Of a DNA stretch of 60,477 nt, positions 16,983-25,193 are shown one piece after another. The DNA lies in the NCBI GenBank assembly GCA_002344975.1, contig DDUV01000011.1, positions 1-60,477 of the forward strand. Reading direction: 5' to 3'. A model generated the notes under the pieces. It was given only the letters and a program-made list of their open reading frames with translations, did no database searches and was not told where the DNA came from. The translations under genes and the position numbers were made by a program. Positions within the stretch are counted from its first letter, which is position 1. Each line of letters opens with the position of its first letter. The stretch is from Saprospiraceae bacterium UBA2329. GTDB taxonomy: Bacteria; Bacteroidota; Bacteroidia; Chitinophagales; Saprospiraceae.

Positions 16983-17540
16983 TCACCCAAACCCCCGCTT
17001 CTGCAAAATATCCTGCATCCGTTCTTTGGCCAGGGCAAACTGCGACTTGGAGGTATTGATACTGATGCCCATCATGTCGGCAATTTCGCGGTGTTTGTAG
17101 CCCTCGATGGCGTAGAGGTTGAAAACCGTGCGATAGCCGGCGGGCAGCGAGTCCAATACGCGCAGAATTTCCTCCATGTTGAGTTGTTCCGTCACAGTAG
17201 CAGCAGTCGGCATGTCGTAATCCTGAATGTCTTCCGAAAAACTCATGCGTTGATTTTTTCGCAGGCTCATCAGGCATTCGTTGACGGCAATGCGCCGCAC
17301 CCAGCCCTCGAAACTACCTTCGCTTTTGAACTCCGGCAACTTCGACAACACCTTATACATCGTTTCTACCAGCACGTCCTCGGCGTCTTCCTCACTTTTG
17401 AGGTAGCGTCTGCAAATACCCATTACCAAAGGCGCGTACTGCTCATACAGCATCTTCTGGGCCTTTCGCTCCTGCCTGATACAGGCTTGTATGAGTGTTT
17501 GCTCGGTCACGCGTCTTTTGTTTCCGACGTAAAGATGCAA
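16983..17540 (-). CDS. ECF-type RNA polymerase sigma factor
   Basis: A 185-residue sigma-70 family protein of the extracytoplasmic-function type. Region 2 (~25-95) has LYEQYAPLVMGICRRYL, SEEDAEDVLVETM and FEGWVRRIAVNECL. Region 4 (~120-180) has a helix-turn-helix in LPAGYRTVFNLYAIEGYKHREIADMMG and ISINTSKSQFALAKERM. It directs RNA polymerase to a small regulon. The next gene on the same strand encodes a small one-helix membrane protein, the likely anti-sigma factor, separated by ~280 bp of repeats. The true start may be a few codons inside the frame, near VTEQTLIQACI. Confidence 0.92.
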   Translation of the reverse strand: MHLYVGNKRRVTEQTLIQACIRQERKAQKMLYEQYAPLVMGICRRYLKSEEDAEDVLVETMYKVLSKLPEFKSEGSFEGWVRRIAVNECLMSLRKNQRMSFSEDIQDYDMPTAATVTEQLNMEEILRVLDSLPAGYRTVFNLYAIEGYKHREIADMMGISINTSKSQFALAKERMQDILQKRGFG

Positions 17541-17594
17541 GCCGCGCCGAAATTGGCGTATGGGCAGGCAGGCTTTTTTTTCAAACGCGTTGCA

Positions 17595-17602
17595 TACCTT
17601 TG
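17595..17602 (+). promoter_or_regulatory. Candidate -7 element for lysA
   Basis: TACCTTTG matches TAnnTTTG and lies 23 bp before the lysA ATG. The T-rich stretch about 20 bp upstream is a poor -33 box. Confidence 0.5.
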
Positions 17603-17625
17603 CGCCCCTGATTAATCAAAACAAC

Positions 17626-18858
17626 ATGGAATCACCCTCCAACCGCCTGCTCCTGTCGGGCAATATTGATCCACTCGATTTGGTACAACAATTCGGCTGC
17701 CCGCTGTATGTGTATGACACCGCCGTGATGGAGCGCCAGTATCGCCGCATGGCCAATGCGTTCAGTGTGAAACGACTCCGCATCAACTATGCCGTCAAAG
17801 CGCTCAGCAACATCAACGTGATCAAGCTATTCCGCAGCCTTGGCTCCGGCTTGGACACTGTGTCCATTCAGGAAGTCATGCTGGGCCTCAAGGCCGGTTT
17901 TGCCCCCCGCGACATCACGTTTACGCCCAATTGTGTGAGCTTGGACGAGCTGCTGGAAGCCGTAGAACTCGGCGTACGCATCAATATTGACAATATTTCC
18001 ATCCTCGAACAATTTGGCCAGGCGCGCCCCGATGTGCCGGTGTGTATCCGCATCAACCCGCACATCATGGCGGGCGGCAACCTCAAAACCAGCGTGGGGC
18101 ATATAGATTCCAAGTTTGGCATTTCCATCCACATGATTCCTATGGTGCATCGCGTCATCGAGGCTACGGGCTTGCGCGTGGAAGGCATTCACATGCACAC
18201 CGGTTCGGACATTCTCGACCCCGATGTATTTGTAGCCGGTGCCGATGTGTTGCTCAAATATGCCGGCGAGTTTCCCGATCTGGATTATGTGGATTTCGGG
18301 AGCGGGTTCAAAGTGCCGTACAAACCCGGCGATATCGAGACCGACATAGAGGAGTTGGGCGAAAAGATTTCGGAGCGCTTCAATGAATTTTGCGCCGAGT
18401 ATGGCCGCGATCTGGAGATGGTGTTCGAGCCGGGCAAGTTTTTGGTGAGCGCCGCGGGCTACTTTTTTGTCAAAGTCAACGTCATCAAATACACGACTTC
18501 AACGGTGTTTGCCGGCGTGGATTCGGGGCTGAACCACCTGCTGCGGCCTATGTTTTACAATGCCTACCACCACATCACCAACGTATCGAACCCCGACGCC
18601 AAGCCGCGCTTTTACGCTATCGTGGGCTACATCTGCGAAACGGATACATTCGGTATCAACCGCCGCATTTCCGAAATCATGGAGGGCGATATCCTCTGCA
18701 TACACAATGCGGGTGCTTATGGCTTTGTCATGTCGTCCAACTACAATTCCCGCTACCGTCCTGCCGAAGTGCTCATCCATGAGGGAAAAGCGCATTTGGT
18801 TCGCCGCCGGGAAACGATGGAGGATATTTTGAGAAATCAGATTGAGGTGGAAATATAA
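17626..18858 (+). CDS. lysA: Diaminopimelate decarboxylase
   Basis: PLP enzyme that makes L-lysine from meso-diaminopimelate, the last step of the lysine pathway. The 410-residue protein is a fold-III decarboxylase. The Schiff-base lysine is in INYAVKALSN (Lys58). Other marks are HIDSKFGIS, GIHMHTGSDI, the phosphate-binding YVDFGSGF, EPGKFLVSAAG, and the second-subunit active-site CETDTFG. The start at 17626 removes 22 residues antisense to the sigma-gene leader. The 3' end overlaps the convergent AAA/DUF4143 gene by 22 bp. No other lysine genes are nearby. Confidence 0.94.
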   Translation: MESPSNRLLLSGNIDPLDLVQQFGCPLYVYDTAVMERQYRRMANAFSVKRLRINYAVKALSNINVIKLFRSLGSGLDTVSIQEVMLGLKAGFAPRDITFTPNCVSLDELLEAVELGVRINIDNISILEQFGQARPDVPVCIRINPHIMAGGNLKTSVGHIDSKFGISIHMIPMVHRVIEATGLRVEGIHMHTGSDILDPDVFVAGADVLLKYAGEFPDLDYVDFGSGFKVPYKPGDIETDIEELGEKISERFNEFCAEYGRDLEMVFEPGKFLVSAAGYFFVKVNVIKYTTSTVFAGVDSGLNHLLRPMFYNAYHHITNVSNPDAKPRFYAIVGYICETDTFGINRRISEIMEGDILCIHNAGAYGFVMSSNYNSRYRPAEVLIHEGKAHLVRRRETMEDILRNQIEVEI

Positions 18859-20003
18859 GGCAAGTCGTTTCTCACCCAATCGGCATAATTTTCCGGCGTC
18901 AATACTTGATAGCTTGCGTCAGGATAGCCCTCCTTCCAGCCGCCAGGCGCTTTGGGTTGTTTTTTCTCATTCCATTTAAACTCATACCCGTGCAAGTCGC
19001 CACCCCGTTCTTCTATCCAATCAATTTCCTGTTGGTCGTAAGTGCGCCAGAAGTAATTATTGACGATCATGCCCGTATTTTGCTGAAACTTGATTCGCTC
19101 GCTGATGATGTAGTTTTCCCATAGTTGGCCGGCATCATTTCTGAGATCTATCGGATTTAGATTGGCCACTAAAATGTTCCTGATGCCATTGTCGAAAAAA
19201 TACCACTTGCTGCTTTTGGAAATTTCTTTTCGCAGGTTCCTGCTGAAGCCCCCCACCCTGTGTATGATGAAAACTTTGGATAACAGGTCTAAGTACCTGC
19301 TTACCGTATTGCTGCTCATACTCAGCTGTTTGCCGATTTCGGTGGTAGAAACCTCGCTTCCGGTCTGAAAAGCCAGGAGACGCAACAAGGCCAGTATTTT
19401 GTCCGAATTTTTGATGCTTTCAAATGTCAGGATGTCCTTCAGTAAATATGAACTCACCAGATCGTTCAGGTATCTGTTTTTTTGTTCGGTAGTTTGTAAT
19501 TGGAGCAGTTCTGGATAATTGCCATATACTAAACGTTCTCTCAATTTGTCTTTTCTGATCAGAATCGAATCTCGTTGATCGTACTCTGCCTCCGAGAGCG
19601 CAAAGAGTTTGAATGTAAATTTCCTGCCGGTAAGAGGTTCGCCGGTAAAGTTTTCCACATCGAAGGCGGAGGAGCCGGTAATCAAAATCCTAAGTCCCAC
19701 TATTTCGTCAATCATTAGTTTCAGGGCATGTCCGATGTCCGGTATCTTCTGCGCCTCGTCTATGATCAATAATTTTTTTCCATCCAACAGTTGTAAAAAA
19801 TGGGGCAGGCTCCTTCTGTTGAACAACTCTTTCGTGTTGATATCTTCACCATTCAACAGCAGGAAAGGCTCTGTTATCTCTGACAAAATCTGGCGAAGCA
19901 GGACGGTTTTACCCACTCGTCTCGGCCCCAGCAACACCAACACTTTGTTGGGCAAAAGGTATTCTTTTATCAGCGGCTCGATGCTTCTCTTAAGATATTC
20001 CAT
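18837..20003 (-). CDS. AAA ATPase with DUF4143 C-terminal domain
   Basis: A 388-residue protein of the widespread AAA_14/DUF4143 family. Walker A GPRRVGKT is at 26-33 and Walker B KLLIIDEAQKI at ~94-104, with ITGSSAFDV as sensor 1. A winged-helix-like middle segment (VSTTEIGKQLSMSSNTVSRYL) precedes DUF4143, which contains the nuclease-like WENYIISERI and DWIEERGGDLHGYEFK strands. The biological role of the family is unsettled. It often behaves as a mobile accessory gene, and its base composition here is more AT-rich than that of lysA and purL. Its 3' end overlaps lysA by 22 bp. A minus-strand TAnnTTTG box and a tandem operator-like repeat lie just upstream. Confidence 0.93.
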   Translation of the reverse strand: MEYLKRSIEPLIKEYLLPNKVLVLLGPRRVGKTVLLRQILSEITEPFLLLNGEDINTKELFNRRSLPHFLQLLDGKKLLIIDEAQKIPDIGHALKLMIDEIVGLRILITGSSAFDVENFTGEPLTGRKFTFKLFALSEAEYDQRDSILIRKDKLRERLVYGNYPELLQLQTTEQKNRYLNDLVSSYLLKDILTFESIKNSDKILALLRLLAFQTGSEVSTTEIGKQLSMSSNTVSRYLDLLSKVFIIHRVGGFSRNLRKEISKSSKWYFFDNGIRNILVANLNPIDLRNDAGQLWENYIISERIKFQQNTGMIVNNYFWRTYDQQEIDWIEERGGDLHGYEFKWNEKKQPKAPGGWKEGYPDASYQVLTPENYADWVRNDLPYISTSI

Positions 20004-20017
20004 CGTTCGTTTTTGTG

Positions 20018-20025
20018 CAAAAGTA
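20018..20025 (-). promoter_or_regulatory. Candidate -7 element for the AAA/DUF4143 gene
   Basis: The minus strand reads TACTTTTG, a full match to TAnnTTTG, 14 bp upstream of the ATG, giving a leader of only about 8 nt. The tandem palindromes at 20044-20097 cover the -30 to -90 region. Confidence 0.6.
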
Positions 20026-20043
20026 CGGAAATTTAAACCATCA

Positions 20044-20097
20044 ACTGAGCTAATTAACGTTAATTAACTCTATTCACTGAGCTAATTAACGTTAATT
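20044..20097. promoter_or_regulatory. Tandem 22-bp repeat with palindromic core; operator candidate
   Basis: Two exact 22-bp direct copies (20044-20065 and 20076-20097) start ACTGAGC and end in the perfect 14-bp palindrome AATTAACGTTAATT. Their centres are 32 bp apart, about three helical turns, so bound dimers would sit on one face. A partial inverted GGCTCAG follows the second copy. Confidence 0.65.
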
Positions 20098-20141
20098 GGC
20101 TCAGTATAAGGCGTGCTTTCGGAATATGAAGTGACCCTCTG

Positions 20142-20504
20142 CTACACAAAATCCTCCTCCGAAGGCCCTATCGGCAGCATGTCCCGGATGCGATTGAAAG
20201 CGCGGGTGATGTCGTTGACCTGAGCTAATATTTTCTGTTTTACCTGATAATCGCCCACCATGCTGCGCGCACCGGAAGGCAGGAGTTGTTCCAGAAACGA
20301 GCGCTGATGGGGCGCCAGATCGAGGTCGGGAATCTGATCTACCCGGTCTAAGATGGCCGGCGACGAGGTGTAGTCGTAGAGGTCGTCGCGCAGTTGCAGC
20401 ACGAGATCGGCAAAGGCGCGGGCATCAATCTCAAAACTGTGGCCCTCGGCCAGGCTTTTGGCCAAATAGTTGAGCGTATCGAAACGGGAAGCGAGCAGGC
20501 TCAT
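20142..20504 (-). CDS. Hypothetical small helical protein
   Basis: A 120-residue protein that I do not recognise. It is predicted mostly helical with no signal peptide or membrane segment. It begins MSLLASRFDTLNYLAKSL, has an acidic middle (LRDDLYDYTSSPAILDRVDQ) and ends in an acidic tail (GPSEEDFV). It is divergent from purL with 192 bp between starts. Composition matches the housekeeping neighbours, so it is probably a resident gene. Confidence 0.6.
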   Translation of the reverse strand: MSLLASRFDTLNYLAKSLAEGHSFEIDARAFADLVLQLRDDLYDYTSSPAILDRVDQIPDLDLAPHQRSFLEQLLPSGARSMVGDYQVKQKILAQVNDITRAFNRIRDMLPIGPSEEDFV

Positions 20505-20629
20505 GGCGTGGTGTTTTTATCTGTCTGCAAACTTAGGCGGATTCCGTCAAATGCCTTGCGATTATTTCGACCAGACATGTACTGTGGACTAAACACGAAG
20601 ATAGAATCTCAGCACAAGCCGAATCGAAA

Positions 20630-20661
20630 TTGGAATTTAGTGCCGGTATGCGCTACCTTTG
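20630..20661 (+). promoter_or_regulatory. Promoter of purL
   Basis: TTG at 20630-20632 and TACCTTTG at 20654-20661 with a 21-bp spacer fit the Bacteroidota TTG-N19-21-TAnnTTTG pattern. The purL ATG follows 35 bp later. Confidence 0.6.
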
Positions 20662-20696
20662 CCGCCTCAACCTTTCACAGCAAACAGCGCGCCACC

Positions 20697-23600
20697 ATGA
20701 TCCTGTTTTTCGGCAACCCGCTCCTCAAAATCTTCACCGTTCAGCTCGACCCAAAGTTGCAGACAGCTTTGAACGCCGACGACCTCCAAAAACTCAGCTG
20801 GCTCTTCGGCAACGAACCGCTCATAAAAGCGGAGCGCGTGCCCGGCCCTTTCGTCGGACCTCGCGTCGCCATGATCTCGCCCTGGAGCACCAACGCAGTG
20901 GAAATCACCCAAAACATGGCCATCCAGGGCATCGTGCGCATGGAGGAGTTTTTCAAAATAGAGGAAAGCGGCCATTACGACCCCATGCTTTCGCAGAAGT
21001 TTGCGGAGCTGAACCAGGACATTTTCACCATCCACATCGAACCGGCGCCCATCCTCGAAATAGACAACATCGCGGCTTTCAACGAGCAGGAAGGACTGGC
21101 CCTGAGCGCCGAAGAAATCGCCTACCTCGACGGCCTCGCGCAACGCATCGGGCGCAAACTCACCGACTCGGAGGTCTTCGGCTTCTCGCAGGTAAACAGC
21201 GAGCATTGCCGCCACAAGATTTTCAACGGCGCCTTTGTGATTGACGGCGAGGAAAAACCGCGCTCCCTTTTCCAACTCATCAAAAAGACCTCCGCAGAAA
21301 ATCCCAACGACATCGTTTCTGCTTACAAAGACAATGTGGCATTTTTGAAAGGTCCCGTCCTTTCGCAGTTTGCTCCCAAGCGCCCCGACAGGCCTGATTT
21401 TTATGAAAAAAAGCGCTTCGAATCGGTGCTCTCGCTGAAGGCCGAAACGCACAATTTTCCCACCACCGTAGAGCCGTTCAACGGCGCGGCCACTGGTTCC
21501 GGCGGCGAAATCCGCGACAGGCTGGCAGGCGGGCAAGGCTCCATTCCATTGGCGGGCACGGCGGTCTATATGACGGCCTATTCGCGACTTTTGGACAATC
21601 GCCCCTGGGAAAAGGGCATGCCCGAAAGAAAATGGCTGTACCAAACCCCGCTCGATATTTTGATCAAAGCCAGCAACGGCGCCTCCGATTTCGGCAATAA
21701 ATTCGGGCAACCGCTCATCGCCGGCTCGCTGTTCACCTTCGAACACGAGGAAGCGGGACGGCAACTCGGCTACGACAAAGTCATCATGCTGGCGGGCGGC
21801 ATCGGCTACGGCAAGGCGGCGCAGGCACTCAAGGGCACGCCCGAAACCGGCGATAAAATCGTGGTGATGGGCGGCGACAACTACCGCATCGGTATGGGCG
21901 GAGCGGCCGTTTCCTCAGCAGATACAGGCGAATTCAACACCGCCATCACGCTCAATGCAGTACAGCGCTCCAACCCCGAAATGCAAAAACGGGTAGCCAA
22001 CGCCATTCGGGGCGTTGTGGAAAGCGACGAGAATTTCATCGTCTCCATCCACGATCACGGGGCGGGCGGCCACCTCAACTGCCTCTCCGAATTGGTGGAA
22101 GCCACCGGCGGCAGCATTGACCTCGACCAACTGCCCGTTGGCGACCCCACGCTGTCGGCCAAAGAAATCATCGGCAACGAATCACAGGAGCGCATGGGCT
22201 TGGTGGTTTTAGAAAAACACTTGGAAACGCTGCGCCACATCGCCGAGCGGGAGCGCGCCCCGATGTATGAAGTCGGCGATGTGACGGGCGACCTGCGCTT
22301 CAGCTTCCGATCGGCCTCCAAAGGCAGCCGTCCGATGGACCTGGCACTGTCCGATATGTTCGGCAGTTCGCCCAAGGTCGTTATGACAGATACCCACCGG
22401 CGCACCCAATATGCCGGTGTGGACAGCCACGCCTCGCAACTGCAAACTTACATCCGGGACGTGCTGCGCCTCGAAGCCGTGGCCAGCAAAGACTGGCTGA
22501 CCAACAAGGTGGACCGCTGTGTCGGCGGCCTCGTGGCCAAGCAGCAATGCGCCGGTCCGCTCCAAGTCCCCCTCAACAACTGCGGCGTGATGGCCCTCGA
22601 CTTCGACGGCAAAAGCGGCCTCGCCACCTCCATCGGCCACAGCCCCATCAGCGGCCTGATTGACCCCGTAGCGGGCAGTCGCAACTCCGTAGCCGAAGCG
22701 CTGACCAACATCGTGTGGGCGCCTTTGGAAAAAGGCCTGCGCTCCGTTTCGCTTTCCGCCAACTGGATGTGGCCCTGCAAAAACCCCGGCGAGGATGCCC
22801 GCCTGTACGAAGCAGTGCAGGCCATTTCAGACTTTGCCATTGCGCTGGGCATCAACATCCCGACGGGCAAGGACTCGCTCTCGATGAAGCAAAAATACCC
22901 CGACGGCCACGAGGTCATTTCGCCCGGCACGGTCATCGTGTCGGCGGCGGGCCATTGCAACGACCGCTACGGCATCGTGGAGCCTGTTTTGCAAAAAACG
23001 GACGGGCCGATATACTACCTCAATCTCTCCGGCGACGACTTCCAACTCGGCGGCTCCAGCTTTGCCCAAACCAGAAACAGCTTAGGCGATAAAGCTCCGA
23101 CCGTCAATGATGCGGCATATTTTGCAAAGGCTTTTGACGCCCTGCAAAACCTGATCAAAAGCGGTCTTGTACTGGCCGGACACGATGTTTCCTCCGGTGG
23201 GCTTTTGACCTGTTTGTTGGAAATGTGTTTTGCCGACCTCGATCTGGGAGCGGAGTTGGATTTGACCCCGATGGGCGAGTCTGATTCGGTGAAATTGCTG
23301 TTTGCAGAAAATGCCGGCGTGGTGATACAGGCCCAAAATGATTCCGTGGAAAAACTGCTGAACGAGGCTGGAATTTCCTTTTTCAAAATCGGGAAAGCCA
23401 CGTCCAGTGCAGTGTTATCCGTGAAAAACGGCGATGAAACGCACACTTTCGATGTCGCCGAATTGCGGGATGTCTGGTACGAAACCTCCTACCTCCTCGA
23501 CAGCCATCAGACTGCCGGCGAATTAGCCAAAACTCGTTTTGACAACTACAAAACACAGCCGCTGCACTACAATTTCCCTCAAGGTTTTGATGGAAAACGC

Positions 23601-24380
23601 CCCGTACGAGACGAGTCGAAGCCCCGCATCAAAGCAGCCATCATCCGCGAAAAGGGCAGCAATTCGGAGCGGGAAATGGCGCACGCCATGTACTTGGCCG
23701 GCTTCGATGTGAAGGACGTGCATACCACCGATCTCATTTCCGGGCGGGAAACGCTGGAAGATGTGCGCTTTATCGGCGCTGTGGGTGGTTTCTCCAATTC
23801 CGACGTGCTCGGCTCGGCCAAGGGCTGGGCGGGCGCATTGCTCTATAATGAAAAAGCGCGGCAGGCGCTTGACAATTTCTTCCGGCGGGACGACGTGCTC
23901 TCCGTCGGCATTTGCAACGGCTGTCAACTCTTCGTAGAACTGAATCTCATCCATCCCGAACACGCCACGCCGCCCCGAATGTTGCACAACGATTCGCACA
24001 AACACGAGAGCATTTTCACCTCTGTGGTCATTCCCAAAAACAATTCCGTGATGCTGCGCTCGCTGGCGGGTTGCCGCCTCGGCATCTGGGTGAGCCACGG
24101 AGAGGGCAAATTCCACCTGCCCCTGCCGGAAAGCGCGTACAACATTGTGGCCAAATACGGCTACGACGCCTACCCCGCCAACCCGAACGGCAGCGACTAC
24201 AACGCCGCTATGATTTGCAGCGCCGACGGGCGGCACCTAGCCACCATGCCGCACTTCGAGCGCTCGATGTTCCGCTGGAATTGGGCGCACTACCCCGCCG
24301 ACCGGCAAAGTGACGATATTTCGCCCTGGGTGGAGGCGTTTTTGAATGCAAGGAGGTGGTTGGAGCAAGGGGAACAATAA
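20697..24380 (+). CDS. purL: Phosphoribosylformylglycinamidine synthase (single-chain PurL)
   Basis: Single-chain FGAM synthase, the fourth step of de novo purine synthesis. It turns FGAR, ATP and glutamine into FGAM. The protein is 1227 residues, slightly shorter than the ~1300-residue proteobacterial form. Visible are the linker-domain SEHCRHKIFN, the ATP-binding LKAETHNFPTTVEPFNGAATGSGGEIRD region, GIGYGKAA with MGGDNYRIGMGGAA, and DHGAGGHLNCLSEL. The C-terminal glutaminase domain has the nucleophile block VGICNGCQLF and ends in HFERSMFRWN. The start at 20697 (MILFFGNPLLKIFTVQL) follows a good promoter; the longer frame has no conserved sequence. A strong bidirectional terminator follows. 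Confidence 0.97.
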   Translation: MILFFGNPLLKIFTVQLDPKLQTALNADDLQKLSWLFGNEPLIKAERVPGPFVGPRVAMISPWSTNAVEITQNMAIQGIVRMEEFFKIEESGHYDPMLSQKFAELNQDIFTIHIEPAPILEIDNIAAFNEQEGLALSAEEIAYLDGLAQRIGRKLTDSEVFGFSQVNSEHCRHKIFNGAFVIDGEEKPRSLFQLIKKTSAENPNDIVSAYKDNVAFLKGPVLSQFAPKRPDRPDFYEKKRFESVLSLKAETHNFPTTVEPFNGAATGSGGEIRDRLAGGQGSIPLAGTAVYMTAYSRLLDNRPWEKGMPERKWLYQTPLDILIKASNGASDFGNKFGQPLIAGSLFTFEHEEAGRQLGYDKVIMLAGGIGYGKAAQALKGTPETGDKIVVMGGDNYRIGMGGAAVSSADTGEFNTAITLNAVQRSNPEMQKRVANAIRGVVESDENFIVSIHDHGAGGHLNCLSELVEATGGSIDLDQLPVGDPTLSAKEIIGNESQERMGLVVLEKHLETLRHIAERERAPMYEVGDVTGDLRFSFRSASKGSRPMDLALSDMFGSSPKVVMTDTHRRTQYAGVDSHASQLQTYIRDVLRLEAVASKDWLTNKVDRCVGGLVAKQQCAGPLQVPLNNCGVMALDFDGKSGLATSIGHSPISGLIDPVAGSRNSVAEALTNIVWAPLEKGLRSVSLSANWMWPCKNPGEDARLYEAVQAISDFAIALGINIPTGKDSLSMKQKYPDGHEVISPGTVIVSAAGHCNDRYGIVEPVLQKTDGPIYYLNLSGDDFQLGGSSFAQTRNSLGDKAPTVNDAAYFAKAFDALQNLIKSGLVLAGHDVSSGGLLTCLLEMCFADLDLGAELDLTPMGESDSVKLLFAENAGVVIQAQNDSVEKLLNEAGISFFKIGKATSSAVLSVKNGDETHTFDVAELRDVWYETSYLLDSHQTAGELAKTRFDNYKTQPLHYNFPQGFDGKRPVRDESKPRIKAAIIREKGSNSEREMAHAMYLAGFDVKDVHTTDLISGRETLEDVRFIGAVGGFSNSDVLGSAKGWAGALLYNEKARQALDNFFRRDDVLSVGICNGCQLFVELNLIHPEHATPPRMLHNDSHKHESIFTSVVIPKNNSVMLRSLAGCRLGIWVSHGEGKFHLPLPESAYNIVAKYGYDAYPANPNGSDYNAAMICSADGRHLATMPHFERSMFRWNWAHYPADRQSDDISPWVEAFLNARRWLEQGEQ

Positions 24381-24393
24381 AGCCGCCTCCTTT

Positions 24394-24428
24394 GAAAAAT
24401 GGTTTATATTTTTCGCAAACCATTTTTC
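24394..24428. terminator. Bidirectional terminator after purL
   Basis: Perfect 12-bp stem GAAAAATGGTTT / AAACCATTTTTC with an 11-bp loop, between two convergent genes. A- and T-rich flanks suit termination in both directions. Confidence 0.8.
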
Positions 24429-24444
24429 ATCGGGTATCAAGTAA

Positions 24445-24903
24445 CTATCGCTCCAACATTTCTTTTAATTTATCTAATGCTGCCGGATACGTGCTTTCAA
24501 AATAATCCAGATATTCATCAACCGTATCCAAATCTACAGTTACAGTTGTCACACCGTTGTCTTCATGATATGAATAATTTTCGTGTCCGCCCGCCCATTT
24601 TTCGACTTGTTCGCCGGTTGTTATTTCGATATCGCCATCCAAAAAGCCGTAATGCCTTATGGATACAAATTGGGCAGGTTGGTGTTCTTCGATTTCAGAA
24701 ACCATTCCGCCCTTTTTGCCATTTTCGTCCATGCCCACAAAATGAATTTTACTTCCTTTTTCCCAACTTCCTTCGTAAGTAGAAGTAGGATTGAACACGG
24801 ATGTCCAATGCTCATAGGTGCTTTTGTCTTTCAAGCCCAGCATTGTTTCGTAAACTTTTTGAGCTATTGCGTTTATCTCTTTTTTGAATTGTAGTTTTTT
24901 CAT
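24445..24903 (-). CDS. SRPBCC (AHSA1-like) domain protein
   Basis: A 152-residue protein with the START/Bet v1-like helix-grip fold. It opens with KEINAIAQKVYETMLGLKDKSTYEHWTSVF in the usual first-strand and helix position, has WEKGSKIHFVGMDENGKKGGMVSEIEEHQPAQFVSIRHYG in the middle strands, and ends in a long helix (LDYFESTYPAALDKLKEML). Members bind hydrophobic ligands or act as co-chaperone-like factors; no specific ligand can be named. It is more AT-rich than purL and is monocistronic. Confidence 0.85.
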   Translation of the reverse strand: MKKLQFKKEINAIAQKVYETMLGLKDKSTYEHWTSVFNPTSTYEGSWEKGSKIHFVGMDENGKKGGMVSEIEEHQPAQFVSIRHYGFLDGDIEITTGEQVEKWAGGHENYSYHEDNGVTTVTVDLDTVDEYLDYFESTYPAALDKLKEMLER

Positions 24904-25193
24904 TTTATTGTCGTTATTTAAAAGTCAAAATTTCACTTATTTTCTGTCAGCGGTATCGCGCTAAACGGACTACCACTGATCAGAAAGCACAAAAAGTGTA
25001 CCACCGGAATCAAAGTTATTACAAGTTATTGAAATGGATTAAAAAATCTTTAATGCGGCAACCATCGCCTGTCGCTGGGAGTCCTCCGCACAACACCTCT
25101 GCGGATAGGACGTTTATCCCCCACCTGCCGACGTGTTTACTGTTGTGTTCTGAATGTTGCATGTAGTTTTATTTTGGTAGTGTCACTCGTTAT
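24904..25193. other. Intergenic region with perfect inverted repeat at a gene-truncation boundary
   Basis: No gene is supported here. At its right edge GGTAGTGTCA (25176-25185) and TGACACTACC (25195-25204) form a perfect 10-bp inverted repeat with a 9-bp spacer. The right arm contains the first codons of the truncated kinase. Around 25090-25150 the sequence changes from AT-rich to mixed composition, consistent with a rearrangement point. Confidence 0.5.
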
